Assembly: GCA_029559475.1 (NCBI GenBank)
Contig: JAKQBN010000066.1
Location: forward strand, 1-38,437
Direction of reading: 5' to 3'
DNA from: a bacterium
Lineage (GTDB): Bacteria; UBA4055
DNA length: 38,437 nt
The notes below the pieces were generated by a model that saw only the letters and a program-made list of their open reading frames with translations, ran no database searches and was not told where the DNA came from. Made by a program: the position numbers and the translations under genes. Shown here one piece after another: positions 1 to 7,314 of this stretch; the first letter of the stretch is position 1, and each line of letters starts with the position of its first letter.

Positions 1-245
1 AATTAAAACTTGAACAGGAAGCAGCGCTTAAAGAAAAAGCTAAAGCCGACAGTATTGCAACGGCAAAGGCGGAACTTGAAAAAGCAGAAGCTATCCGTAT
101 CGCAAATCTGAAGGCTGCCGAAGAGAAAGCTGCTCAGGATAAGGCTGCCGCAGATAAACTGGCACTTGAAAAAGCGGAGCAGGAAAGACTTTCAAAATTA
201 AAACTTGAGCAGGAAGCAGCGTTTAAAGAAAAAGCTAAAGCCGAT
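1..245 (+). repeat. Direct repeat of about 50 bp inside the coiled-coil coding region
   Basis: Bases 1-50 and 196-245 are almost identical (both encode KLKLEQEAA followed by LKEKAKAD or FKEKAKAD). The offset is 195 bp, exactly 65 codons, so the reading frame is kept. The upstream copy is cut by the window edge. This points to a coiled coil built by duplication of 65-codon units, and more copies may lie outside the window. Confidence 0.8.
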
Positions 246-1724
246 CCATTGCTCGCCGGGATAGAGCTTGAAGAAGACGCGCCGCCTGTCATACAGGATG
301 TTACACCTGTAAAAGCTGAAGAACCGGTTCCGGCCTTAGAACCTTCTGCGCCGGTAACGCCACCGGTACCCGTACATGTCGAGACCGAAGCTGAAAGGAC
401 TGAAAGACTAACCGGCCTTATTCAGAATATTTTTGACGGTAAAAATTCAAAAATGGACGATATAATAGCAGGAGACGATCCGGAACTAAACGGATACATT
501 TCTAACATTCAGGCAGCTCCTTTTGACAATAATCTTTTAAGTTTCGAAGTAACCGTTCCGGATGATAAAGCTATAAAACTGGTTCTTTATAATATTGAGT
601 CGCAGTTCCTCATTCAGGTATCGGCTGTAGAAAATTATGAACAGGCTGTCAGAATGATGCCTTATCCAGTGATGGACAGAGGTGCGAACTGGCACCCCGA
701 TAAAAATTATATGGTATTCTACTCGAACGGATTCGAGAACAGGGATCAGTTGTATATTGCTCAGATCAACGATCCGCATCTTACGGATGCTGCGGCTGTC
801 AAGGTATCAAGGCTTGAACTTACCGAAGAAAAAGGAACGATCAATTTCTGTTCTTATCCCGATTTTAATTCATCGGGCGAGGACATATTTTTTACTTTAA
901 AGATCGAAAAAGAAAGCAAAAAGCAGAAGTACAGCGACGATATGAACATTGCTGTCGTCAGAAATGTATTTCAATACAAAGAAGCTGATTATAAAAACGC
1001 GAAATATTCGATGTGTATAAGTAAAAAACTTGATCAGCTGAAACCTGTCTGCTCGCCTGTAGTGCCCTATATATTCGCGTTCTGTTCCTACAAAAAAGAG
1101 ATGACCCCGGGAAGGGGTTACGCGCAGTATGAGCTTGTAGTTTATAATATGAAAGATAAAACAGCTACAACAGTAGATGATATGTCCGGGTTTACAGATT
1201 ATCCGTATCAGTGGGATCCCTCAGGCAGATTTTTATATTTCTGTAAAGCTCTGCCTCTGCCGAAAACACCGCAAGGCCTGAGAGATAAAAGGACTAACAT
1301 CATTAATCTGCAGGTCGCCGAGATCACGGCGGGAGAAACGGAAATCAACTCGCAAATTCTGAAAAATTCGAACTCTGAGGTTATTATGGGCGATGTCGCT
1401 ACGAAAGATAACGGAATAGGCTTTTTCGGCGATAATCTCGTTTTTATGGGCAAATACGATCCGTACGAATCGATCTTCATGGTAGATATGAAAAAATGGA
1501 TGGCGAACGACGGCTTTTATGCAAAACAGCTTCCCATAGACCTCGATAACGATTTCCCCGTTCTTACAAAGGATTCATTTCTTTTTTTAAGATACGAATG
1601 GTTTGAAAAGACTCAGACCACAGTTTCCACGATAGCCAGAATTTTCTATGAGCCTAAAGTGGATGAGGAAGCCGAGAGAGCCAAAAAAGAGAGAAGGGAA
1701 AAGAAGAAGAACAAAAAGAAATAG
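1..1724 (+). CDS. Coiled-coil plus TolB/WD40-like beta-propeller protein, 5' end missing
   Basis: The reading frame is open from base 3 to the stop at 1722-1724, so the gene begins outside the window; the TTG at 249 is only an internal codon. The first 80 codons encode Ala/Lys/Glu-rich helix of TolA-like composition, probably a long coiled coil. After a Pro-rich linker (about 285-390) comes a region with repeated propeller-like blades, for example WHPDKNYMVFYSNG, YPDFNSSGEDIFF and WDPSGRFLYFCK, which resemble TolB/PD40 blades. The C-terminus is very basic (KKERREKKKNKKK). A periplasmic or envelope-spanning scaffold is the likely role, but the missing N-terminus would decide its location. It converges on the Mo-cofactor operon with 17 bp between the stops. 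The fold is fairly sure, the function is unknown. Confidence 0.75.
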   Translation, partial: LKLEQEAALKEKAKADSIATAKAELEKAEAIRIANLKAAEEKAAQDKAAADKLALEKAEQERLSKLKLEQEAAFKEKAKADPLLAGIELEEDAPPVIQDVTPVKAEEPVPALEPSAPVTPPVPVHVETEAERTERLTGLIQNIFDGKNSKMDDIIAGDDPELNGYISNIQAAPFDNNLLSFEVTVPDDKAIKLVLYNIESQFLIQVSAVENYEQAVRMMPYPVMDRGANWHPDKNYMVFYSNGFENRDQLYIAQINDPHLTDAAAVKVSRLELTEEKGTINFCSYPDFNSSGEDIFFTLKIEKESKKQKYSDDMNIAVVRNVFQYKEADYKNAKYSMCISKKLDQLKPVCSPVVPYIFAFCSYKKEMTPGRGYAQYELVVYNMKDKTATTVDDMSGFTDYPYQWDPSGRFLYFCKALPLPKTPQGLRDKRTNIINLQVAEITAGETEINSQILKNSNSEVIMGDVATKDNGIGFFGDNLVFMGKYDPYESIFMVDMKKWMANDGFYAKQLPIDLDNDFPVLTKDSFLFLRYEWFEKTQTTVSTIARIFYEPKVDEEAERAKKERREKKKNKKK

Positions 1725-1741
1725 GCGGTAGAATATAAGCT

Positions 1742-2677
1742 CTAATGACCTCCTCCGTAGAGCATTTTAAAGAGATGGTCGATAGTTAAGAGTATTTCGT
1801 TCATATATTCATCGACGGCCCTGACGCTGCCCGGAAGCGAGTAGATCAGGGTCTTTTCTTTTACTCCGGCGACGCTTCTGGATAAAAGCGCATTAGGATT
1901 GACAGCACCGTACTTCAGCCTGATATGATCCATGATGCCGGGAAGAAGGTTATCCGCGAATTCCGTAACTACTTCGGGAGTTATATCCCTCGGTCCGACT
2001 CCCGTTCCGCCGGTTGTAAAAATGGCGTCGGCATATTCGGAAACCGATTTTTCTAATGCTTTTAACAGCGTATCTTTATCGTCCGGGATGACTTCAACAG
2101 TAATTTCGGTCTCTTTACCTGCGAAATGAGAAAGAAGGCTTTCCAAAATCTTTGGCCCGCTCTTATCTTCGTAAACTTTTCTAAACGCCCTGTCGCTTAA
2201 AGTTATTATGCGTATTTTTAAAGGTTTCTTTATGTGCTCCACTCTATCCCCGACAGATATGTTGCCAGGTTTGAGGATTCTAGCGAATATGCCTTCGTCG
2301 AACATTATGTTCCAGCCTGTTTCTTTGAGCACCGGGCTGTCGTAGTAATGGGGATCTTTTCCTATCTGCGTTACTTCAGCAACAGCGTTATTAAGTACGA
2401 ACCTGTCCCCCAGTTTTACATCTTTTATATCGGTCGCGCTGATAACAACATTTGCCGCGAATTCTCCCGGCCGCGTTTTTCTGCCGGTCTCTTTTTCAAA
2501 TTTTTTTACGCTTTCTTCGGAAAGGATAGTTAGCTGTCTGTGCCAGTCTCCGGCATGTGAATCGCCTTTAATGCCTTTATCTGTTATATCCGCTTTATCT
2601 ACGGAGTGTTTCGCTGTTTCTCTCTTTTCAGAAATATTAATATGCGTTATTGTAATTGTATTTATTTCTGCCGTCAT
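1742..2677 (-). CDS. MOSC domain fused to MogA/MoaB-type molybdopterin adenylyltransferase
   Basis: Residues about 1-148 form a MOSC domain (GIKGDSHAGDWHRQLTILSEE, then EVTQIGK and DEGIFARIL). Residues 153-311 form a MoCF/MogA domain with TTGGTGVGPRDITPE (221-235) and a SLPGS loop (280-284), which bind molybdopterin and activate it with ATP before metal insertion. MOSC domains are linked to Mo-cofactor sulfuration or pterin binding. The whole protein contains no cysteine. From memory the fused family usually has a KECH...C motif, but here the place reads KDPHYYD, so sulfur transfer by the MOSC half looks unlikely. The start ATG overlaps the moaC stop by one base (TGATG), so it is translationally coupled as the last gene of the moa operon. 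No terminator is visible before the convergent gene. Confidence 0.9.
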   Translation of the reverse strand: MTAEINTITITHINISEKRETAKHSVDKADITDKGIKGDSHAGDWHRQLTILSEESVKKFEKETGRKTRPGEFAANVVISATDIKDVKLGDRFVLNNAVAEVTQIGKDPHYYDSPVLKETGWNIMFDEGIFARILKPGNISVGDRVEHIKKPLKIRIITLSDRAFRKVYEDKSGPKILESLLSHFAGKETEITVEVIPDDKDTLLKALEKSVSEYADAIFTTGGTGVGPRDITPEVVTEFADNLLPGIMDHIRLKYGAVNPNALLSRSVAGVKEKTLIYSLPGSVRAVDEYMNEILLTIDHLFKMLYGGGH

Positions 2678-3126
2678 CAGATCTTTTCCTTTGTTTTTGA
2701 AATTAATTTTATATCTGTGATCGTCATTTTTTTATCAACAGCCTTGCACATATCGTAGATAGTTAACAGGGCGACATTAACGGCTGTAAGAGCTTCCATC
2801 TCTATACCTGTCTTCCCCACGCACTTCGCAAAACTCTTTACAAGCACGCCGTCCTTTACCAGTTCTGTCGTAACGTCAAGCTTTGTAATGTTAAGCGGGT
2901 GACATAGCGGAATAAGCTCGGAAGTTCTTTTCCCGCCCATTATGCCGGCGATCTGCGCAGCGGTGAGCACATCACCCTTTTTATTTTTATTTTCAATTAT
3001 AAGTTCCATAGCAAGCGTACTCAGCTTTATCTTTCCCGATGCTTCCGCTGTCCTTACCATATCGGGTTTGTCGCCCACATCGACCATATTGGCTTTCCCC
3101 TGATCGTCAACATGAGAAAATTTCAT
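2677..3126 (-). CDS. moaC: MoaC, cyclic pyranopterin monophosphate synthase
   Basis: A protein of 149 residues that converts the MoaA product (3',8-cyclo-GTP) into cyclic pyranopterin monophosphate in Mo-cofactor synthesis. Family signatures are all present: ANMVDVGDK, KGDVLTAAQIAGIMGGKRTSE, LIPLCHPLNI, GIEMEALTAV and IYDMCKAVDK; the last holds the Asp and Lys of the active site. I chose the ATG at 3126 rather than the one at 3141, because the sequence GGAGGATAAA lies directly before 3126 and is an excellent ribosome site, while the 3141 ATG has none. With this start there is one base between the moaA stop and moaC. Length is normal for the family. Confidence 0.96.
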   Translation of the reverse strand: MKFSHVDDQGKANMVDVGDKPDMVRTAEASGKIKLSTLAMELIIENKNKKGDVLTAAQIAGIMGGKRTSELIPLCHPLNITKLDVTTELVKDGVLVKSFAKCVGKTGIEMEALTAVNVALLTIYDMCKAVDKKMTITDIKLISKTKEKI

Positions 3127-3127
3127 T

Positions 3128-3928
3128 TTATCCTCCGACATTATAGAATTCGTGAGTTCTGCTCATAGTTCCTTTTGCGGGTTTGCTTTCTACGGCCATT
3201 TTTATTGCTTCACGCGCTCCGAATTTCCTTACCGAAAAACCTATGTCCGAGAACAGGCACGGCAGAACATCGCCTTTTGCGGAAAGCCTGATCCTGTTGC
3301 ATACGCTACAGTTACCGCCCTCACCGCCGTCCACCGGCCAGAATTCTCCCGTAACGAGGTTCATCGTACGTATGAATCTCACTTCCAGCCCTTTCAATTT
3401 GCCGTATTCTGCGACACTAACAGCATCTGGTTCATCTTTGTTTTTCCTGATCACACAGTTCAGTTTTATCTTTTCGTATCCGCACTTAACAGCCTCGTCT
3501 ATTCCTTCGAGAACTGCGGGAAGTTCATCTCTTCTTGTGATCTCTTTAAATCTTTCTCTGTCCATGCTGTCGAGGCTGATATTAATGCGCATCAGACCCG
3601 CTTGGCGCAGAGGTTCGGCGAACTGCTTCAGAAGAACCCCGTTGGTAGTCATCGCCAGGTCTTCTATTCCTTCAATATCTTTTATCATGCGCACAAGGTC
3701 AACAATGCCTTTACGAACGAGCGGTTCTCCGCCGGTCAGCCGGACTTTATTTATTCCCATTGAGACAGAGCATTTAACGAAATCAGCGATCTCCTCAAAA
3801 GTAAGAAGATCCGTGTGGCTGATCGGGTCAACGCCTTCTTCCGGCATGCAGTAAACGCATCTTAAATTGCATCTGTCGGTCACGGATATTCTCAAATATG
3901 TAATATTTCTGTTATGATTGTCTTTCAT
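3128..3928 (-). CDS. moaA: MoaA, GTP 3',8-cyclase (radical SAM), short form
   Basis: First enzyme of Mo-cofactor synthesis. The N-terminal [4Fe-4S] SAM cluster motif is C20-x3-C24-x2-C27 (RCNLRCVYC), followed by RLTGGEPLVR and INISLDSMD. The second cluster that binds GTP is C207-x2-C210-x13-C224 (CSVCNRIRLSAKGDVLPC), and the C-terminal double glycine needed for activity is present (FYNVGG). At 266 residues it is some 60 shorter than the usual form of about 330; the shortening lies between EVRFIRTMN and GGNCSVC, where longer MoaA proteins have an extra helix and strand region. All catalytic motifs remain, so it should be active. The gene starts 2 nt after the stop of the ferritin-like gene. 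Confidence 0.95.
   Translation of the reverse strand: MKDNHNRNITYLRISVTDRCNLRCVYCMPEEGVDPISHTDLLTFEEIADFVKCSVSMGINKVRLTGGEPLVRKGIVDLVRMIKDIEGIEDLAMTTNGVLLKQFAEPLRQAGLMRINISLDSMDRERFKEITRRDELPAVLEGIDEAVKCGYEKIKLNCVIRKNKDEPDAVSVAEYGKLKGLEVRFIRTMNLVTGEFWPVDGGEGGNCSVCNRIRLSAKGDVLPCLFSDIGFSVRKFGAREAIKMAVESKPAKGTMSRTHEFYNVGG
3131..3136 (-). promoter_or_regulatory. moaC ribosome-binding site formed by the last Gly-Gly codons of moaA
   Basis: On the minus strand the end of moaA reads GTC GGA GGA TAA A ATG. The GGAGGA that encodes the conserved C-terminal Gly-Gly of MoaA is also the Shine-Dalgarno sequence of moaC, five to seven bases before its ATG. This decides the moaC start and couples the two genes. 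Confidence 0.85.
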
Positions 3929-3930
3929 AA

Positions 3931-4407
3931 TTAAATAGGCTGACCGAGACCGGCTTTAAGTTTAGCGGCGATCAGAAGTTCCTTATGTCTTTTAGTATCT
4001 TCATATAATTTATCGAGAATGCGGCTGTAAACCGGCGCATCTGAATCGAGGAATTTAAAAAAATCCTTGTCGAGCATGTGCATTTCAAATTTTTCAGCTG
4101 TTTTTATTGCGCCGATAAGACTTATGCCTTTACTTTCAGCATTTTCGCAGGTGCTGATTATATCCTCGATTGTCTCTTCTATCGCTTTTATTGTAATATC
4201 GTTTACGAAGAGGATTATTGAACCCTCTGATATTTTAGGGATGATCTGCTTGAGCCAGCATTCGTGCTTGGCCTCTTCTTCAGTTAAAAAAGGCCAGAGC
4301 TCCGTGCCGGGGAATTTTTTGTTAAAGAAAGAATAAAGTCTCGCCAGCTGCCGTTCGAGTTCCGCCTGGCTTCCGACAAGTTGTATCTGCTCTTCAATAG
4401 TTTTCAA
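3931..4407 (-). CDS. Ferritin-like (rubrerythrin-type) four-helix protein
   Basis: A protein of 158 residues with the helical pattern of the ferritin-like fold: helix A QAELERQLARLY (E16, E18), helix B TEEEAKHECWL (E45-x2-H48), helix C with E105/E108, and helix D YEDTKRHKELL (E136 and H141). These acids and histidines could hold a di-iron or other metal site. A much longer open frame exists (to 4533), but it runs through a terminator hairpin and into the next gene. The start TTG at 4407 is chosen because GGAGG lies eight bases before it and because the product then aligns from residue 1 with its paralogue at 5382-5846. It is the first gene of the moa operon. No substrate can be named; storage, peroxide removal or metal handling are possible. 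Confidence 0.8.
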   Translation of the reverse strand: MKTIEEQIQLVGSQAELERQLARLYSFFNKKFPGTELWPFLTEEEAKHECWLKQIIPKISEGSIILFVNDITIKAIEETIEDIISTCENAESKGISLIGAIKTAEKFEMHMLDKDFFKFLDSDAPVYSRILDKLYEDTKRHKELLIAAKLKAGLGQPI

Positions 4408-4444
4408 TTCCTGCGCCTCCGTAATTACAGGACATAAATATACG

Positions 4445-4473
4445 AAAAAAAACCGCCCTGAGGCGGTTTTTTT
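4445..4473. terminator. Rho-independent terminator, usable on both strands
   Basis: Stem AACCGCC (4451-4457) and GGCGGTT (4462-4468) with loop CTGA, flanked by runs of A on the left and T on the right. It lies 15 bp after the stop of the Cys-rich gene (minus strand) and before the ferritin-moa operon, so it separates the two transcription units. Confidence 0.9.
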
Positions 4474-4487
4474 AATAAACTTTAAGA

Positions 4488-4847
4488 TTATTTTTTCATC
4501 ATCCCGCAGCCTGATTTCATCTGAGCACCGCATCCTTTAGCAGCGCCGCAGTCAGCTTTTTTCGCGTCTGTTTTCTGAGCATCTTTTTTCCCGTCGCATC
4601 CTTTAGTGTCTTTGCAGTTTGCGCAGCATTCGCATTTAGGATCGCATTTACCGGCGGTCTTGCATTCTTTGCAGATGCATTTGTCTTTGTCGCAGCATGA
4701 TTTGTTACTGTTTCCGCAGCATTCTGCAGTTTTTTCTACAGTTTTTACCTCCGGTTTCGCTGTTGAAGCGTTCTCTGCGTAAACTGATGCTATGCCTGTC
4801 GCTAAAAACATTATAGACGTCAAAAGTATAAGAATATTCTTTTTCAT
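4488..4847 (-). CDS. Small exported Cys-rich protein, metallothionein-like composition
   Basis: 119 residues. Residues 1-24 are a clear Sec signal peptide (MKKNILILLTSIMFLATG, cleavage near VYA-EN). The mature part of about 95 residues has 16 cysteines in clusters such as ECC, SCCDKDKCICKEC, PKCECCANC and a Gly/Met-rich tail (CGAQMKSGCGMMKK), with many Lys. This composition suggests metal binding (copper, zinc or similar) outside the cytoplasm, though no known family is recognised. An upstream GGAG precedes the ATG by eight bases. It follows another Cys-rich exported gene by 50 bp and is closed by the terminator at 4445-4473. The function is inferred from composition only. Confidence 0.75.
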   Translation of the reverse strand: MKKNILILLTSIMFLATGIASVYAENASTAKPEVKTVEKTAECCGNSNKSCCDKDKCICKECKTAGKCDPKCECCANCKDTKGCDGKKDAQKTDAKKADCGAAKGCGAQMKSGCGMMKK

Positions 4848-4897
4848 ATTAAAAACTCCGTTTTTTCAAGTTAGTATTATTTGAGGATTTCGTTTGT

Positions 4898-5248
4898 TTA
4901 TACGGCGGTCTCAGGAGGAGATCTGCCGGAAAAAATACGGGTCTGTGAAACGAAATATAACGGGGGATTTTCTTCCCCGAAAGCGTAACTTATTTCAGGA
5001 TCGATGCAGAAAACGCATTTAGAAGGAAGAGCGTGAAATACAGTTTCGTTATATGTAATTTTCTGCGCGGGAATGTTAACAGGTACTGCTTTATTATCCG
5101 GATATTCTATACTGCAGGCGCAATGTTCCGCCTCTTCAGAATGGCAGCATTTACCTTTCGTGACACTATTTTCCTGATCGTGTACAGCAGGTTTGCAGCA
5201 TGACAAACTGCAGTCTGAAAGTCCCTTTAAAAGGATAGTGTCAGACAT
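4898..5248 (-). CDS. Cys-rich, probably membrane-anchored or exported small protein; true start uncertain
   Basis: From the first ATG (5248) the product has 116 residues with nine cysteines (CSLSCC, KCC, HCAC, KCVFC). The same frame stays open upstream to 5308 and encodes IIKRILYILTAFIVFLMSD, a typical signal peptide or anchor, but contains no ATG, GTG or TTG. A GGAGG at 5298-5302 stands four bases before an ATT at 5293, so a rare AUU start (as in infC) or a sequence error is likely. The C-terminus (FSGRSPPETAV) recalls the Pro-rich ends of small proteins in metal-resistance clusters, but I do not recognise a family. It probably acts with the Cys-rich gene 50 bp downstream. Confidence 0.6.
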   Translation of the reverse strand: MSDTILLKGLSDCSLSCCKPAVHDQENSVTKGKCCHSEEAEHCACSIEYPDNKAVPVNIPAQKITYNETVFHALPSKCVFCIDPEISYAFGEENPPLYFVSQTRIFSGRSPPETAV

Positions 5249-5381
5249 CAGAAAGACAATGAAAGCTGTCAGTATGTAGAGGATGCGTTTAATAATGCCT
5301 CCGGAATTTCATATTTTGAATGATATATAAAAAAAACATTAATATCTATGTTAAATGTCAGAAAATAAGTTACTGTCCTGT

Positions 5382-5846
5382 TTACTTCTTCAGCTGCTCT
5401 CTTGTATTATAAAGAAGGTTTCTGTGTTTCTTCGTGTCTTCCGATAGCGAATCCAGAATTTCCTGGATCTTCGGCGAATCAGAATCTAGGTATGTAAAAA
5501 TATTTTTTTCAAGTGATGAATCTTCAATATACAGGGCTACCGAAACTGCCCGCATCAGATCGATCCCCTCTTTTTCCGCTTTATCGAATTCATCCTTCAG
5601 ATAATCTATCATTTGAGTTATAGCCTCAACAGTGAATTCATTCCTGTAAAAATAGATCTCTCCGCTCTGCACTTTAGGCATTATCTGCTTTAGCCATTCC
5701 TCATGCTTTCTTTCCTCCTCGACAAGGAAAGTCCATACCTGAGAATATGGAAAAAGATCCTCATACAGCTTATACAGTCTGGCGAGATGTCTTTCGTATT
5801 CGGCCTGATGTCCCAGAAAAAATATCTGCTCTTCTTTTGATTTCAT
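5382..5846 (-). CDS. Ferritin-like protein, paralogue of the one at 3931-4407
   Basis: 154 residues, collinear with the protein at 3931-4407: QAEYERHLARLY (E16, E18), VEEERKHEEWLKQIMPK (E45-x2-H48) and SEDTKKHRNLL near the C-terminus. The shared motifs EEQI, HxxWLKQI-PK and LDSD-P show a duplication within this locus. A ferritin-like or rubrerythrin-like metal-binding bundle is the best call. AAGGTG precedes the ATG by five bases. It has its own promoter (5879-5907) and ends 89 bp before the first ATG of the Cys-rich pair, so all three may be expressed together. The two paralogues enclose the Cys-rich genes, which suggests a local metal or oxidative-stress module. Confidence 0.8.
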   Translation of the reverse strand: MKSKEEQIFFLGHQAEYERHLARLYKLYEDLFPYSQVWTFLVEEERKHEEWLKQIMPKVQSGEIYFYRNEFTVEAITQMIDYLKDEFDKAEKEGIDLMRAVSVALYIEDSSLEKNIFTYLDSDSPKIQEILDSLSEDTKKHRNLLYNTREQLKK

Positions 5847-5878
5847 ACGAACACCTTAAGTGATTATTTATACTTTTA

Positions 5879-5907
5879 AAGATACGAAATAATTTACATT
5901 TAATCAA
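5879..5907 (-). promoter_or_regulatory. Sigma70-like promoter of the second ferritin-like gene
   Basis: On the minus strand TTGATT (5907-5902) and TATCTT (5884-5879) are 17 bp apart and lie 33 bp before the ATG at 5846. The surrounding 84-bp intergenic stretch is AT-rich and has no gene. Confidence 0.55.
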
Positions 5908-5930
5908 TTGCAAGTATAATTATAAAAGAT

Positions 5931-6560
5931 CTACCCGATAATATCCTGAATGATCGGCTTGAGACCGGCAAAGAAAAATTCTACCGCGATGACCATTACG
6001 ATCAGTCCCATCAGCCTCATCATCACATTATTTCCCGTCTCCCCGATCAGAGTCGTGATATTTGACGAAAATTTCAGACCGAGATAAGTAATAAGCACCA
6101 CAACAAATATAGCAGCAAGCAGAATAACCTTCTGATCAAAACCTGCAGCATCCTCCATAAGAACGATCGCGTTCGTAATAGCGCCCGGCCCGCAGATCAT
6201 CGGGATCGCAAGCGGAGTGATCGAAATATCGTTCACATAGGTCTTCACTTCGGACTTCTTCAGTTTAGTCCTCGTAAGCCTCGCCTGAAGCATATCCATA
6301 CCCATAAAAAAGAAAATAATCCCGCCCACCATCCTAAAGCTGTTCACCGAGATCCCGAAAAATTTAAAAAGAAGCTGCCCCGTCAAAGCGAAAATAACGA
6401 TCGTCAAAAGCGCAACGAAAGACGCCTTCCGGGCAGTCTTAGCCCTGTGTTTCTCATCCAGACCAGAAGTCATCGCCACGAAAATAGGGATCACTCCAAG
6501 CGGATTTATAAGCGTAAAGAACGATGTAAAAGCAAGAAGCGCAAAGCTGAACGAATCCAT
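5931..6560 (-). CDS. MarC family integral membrane protein
   Basis: 209 residues with about six hydrophobic segments. Family features are the N-terminal FTLINPLGVIPIFVAMT motif, the IFFFMGMDML helix, and ITPLAIPMICGPGAI after the central loop, plus a final membrane segment (MVIAVEFFFAGL). MarC/UPF0056 proteins are inner-membrane proteins without a settled function; the early link to multiple antibiotic resistance was not confirmed. The ATG is preceded by AAGGG and starts two bases after the stop of the antitoxin-like gene, so it is read from the same transcript as the toxin-antitoxin pair. That is unusual company for a MarC gene. Confidence 0.93.
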   Translation of the reverse strand: MDSFSFALLAFTSFFTLINPLGVIPIFVAMTSGLDEKHRAKTARKASFVALLTIVIFALTGQLLFKFFGISVNSFRMVGGIIFFFMGMDMLQARLTRTKLKKSEVKTYVNDISITPLAIPMICGPGAITNAIVLMEDAAGFDQKVILLAAIFVVVLITYLGLKFSSNITTLIGETGNNVMMRLMGLIVMVIAVEFFFAGLKPIIQDIIG

Positions 6561-6562
6561 TT

Positions 6563-6763
6563 TTACCCTTTGGTCTTATAATGATTCATCGCTTTAGCGG
6601 ACAAATCTTCGACTTTCATATTTTCCCAGAGGTCTTTTCTCCACTCGGTATAATCAAAATTCTCTCTTTTTATTAAAACAATGAATCTTTCAGCTTCAAC
6701 AATGTCCAGATTATTGGAAAGAGCCTGAAAACCTTCTTTTTTTATAACGGCATCGGTTCTCAT
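6563..6763 (-). CDS. Small antitoxin-like partner of a PIN toxin
   Basis: 66 residues, beginning MRTDAVIKKEGFQALSNNLD and continuing VEAERFIVLIKRENFDYTEWR. This small charged protein belongs to a set I associate with PIN-domain genes; it probably neutralises the toxin encoded one base upstream. No DNA-binding motif is obvious. The order toxin then antitoxin is the reverse of most pairs. The gene is followed after two bases by marC. Confidence 0.65.
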   Translation of the reverse strand: MRTDAVIKKEGFQALSNNLDIVEAERFIVLIKRENFDYTEWRKDLWENMKVEDLSAKAMNHYKTKG

Positions 6764-6764
6764 T

Positions 6765-7196
6765 TTACACCTCCATTTCTATAAATTCAGTCGGACTCAC
6801 GATCCTGACTTCTTTAATAAATTTTCTTTTATTCAAAATGCCTTTATCCACAGTAATAAAAAAGTCTGATTTCGCTTCAACTGCGCAGGCAATATGCAGA
6901 GAATCTTTAACTCCGATACCCATTTTTACTAAATCTCTAGCATATTTCAAAATAAATTCACTTTCGATAATTTTAATTTTTGCTATATTCTCCCACTTTC
7001 CAATAGAAGCCGAAACATCAGAATCCGGATTTGCAGTATTTTCATAATCGAGTATATAGCTCCAAGCTAGATCAATTTCTTTCTTTTTCAATCTTTGCTG
7101 AATAAACAATTTAGCTTCAGTCTCAAGGTAAACTTTGTTCTGAAACTGGTCATCAAAAGGTCTATTGAAGCAGCATATGTCTAAATATACCAGCAT
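6765..7196 (-). CDS. PIN-domain ribonuclease, VapC-like toxin
   Basis: 143 residues. PIN signatures: VYLDICCFNRPFDDQ with D6, E52 in the LDYE segment, D98 in VKDSLHIACAVEAKSDFF, and D117 in TVDKG. These acids form the usual Mg-binding site of PIN RNases that cut RNA and stop growth. The frame is open up to 7256, but the ATG at 7196 is chosen because GAGGA lies just before it and because the PIN fold begins at that Met. The antitoxin-like gene follows one base later. Confidence 0.85.
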   Translation of the reverse strand: MLVYLDICCFNRPFDDQFQNKVYLETEAKLFIQQRLKKKEIDLAWSYILDYENTANPDSDVSASIGKWENIAKIKIIESEFILKYARDLVKMGIGVKDSLHIACAVEAKSDFFITVDKGILNKRKFIKEVRIVSPTEFIEMEV

Positions 7197-7227
7197 TGTT
7201 TCCTCAGCATAATTTCTACTAATGCTA

Positions 7228-7256
7228 AAAATACAAAAAATAAACTTTAAAAACAA
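7228..7256 (-). promoter_or_regulatory. Predicted promoter of the toxin-antitoxin-marC operon
   Basis: On the minus strand TTGTTT (7256-7251) and TATTTT (7233-7228) are separated by 17 bp in a very AT-rich region, 32 bp before the toxin ATG. The assignment rests on spacing only. Confidence 0.4.
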
Positions 7257-7314
7257 TTAAATATATGACTTTAAAAATAATAGCTTAACCTGCCATAGGA
7301 AATTGTTGAGGTTT

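Noticed and set aside
3152-3854. Long plus-strand frames opposite moaA
   Set aside because: They mirror moaA, which has all its family motifs on the minus strand; the translations resemble no protein and have odd composition.
4407-4533. N-terminal extension of the ferritin-like frame (42 codons)
   Set aside because: It crosses a strong terminator and the end of the Cys-rich gene, and the paralogue aligns only from residue 43.
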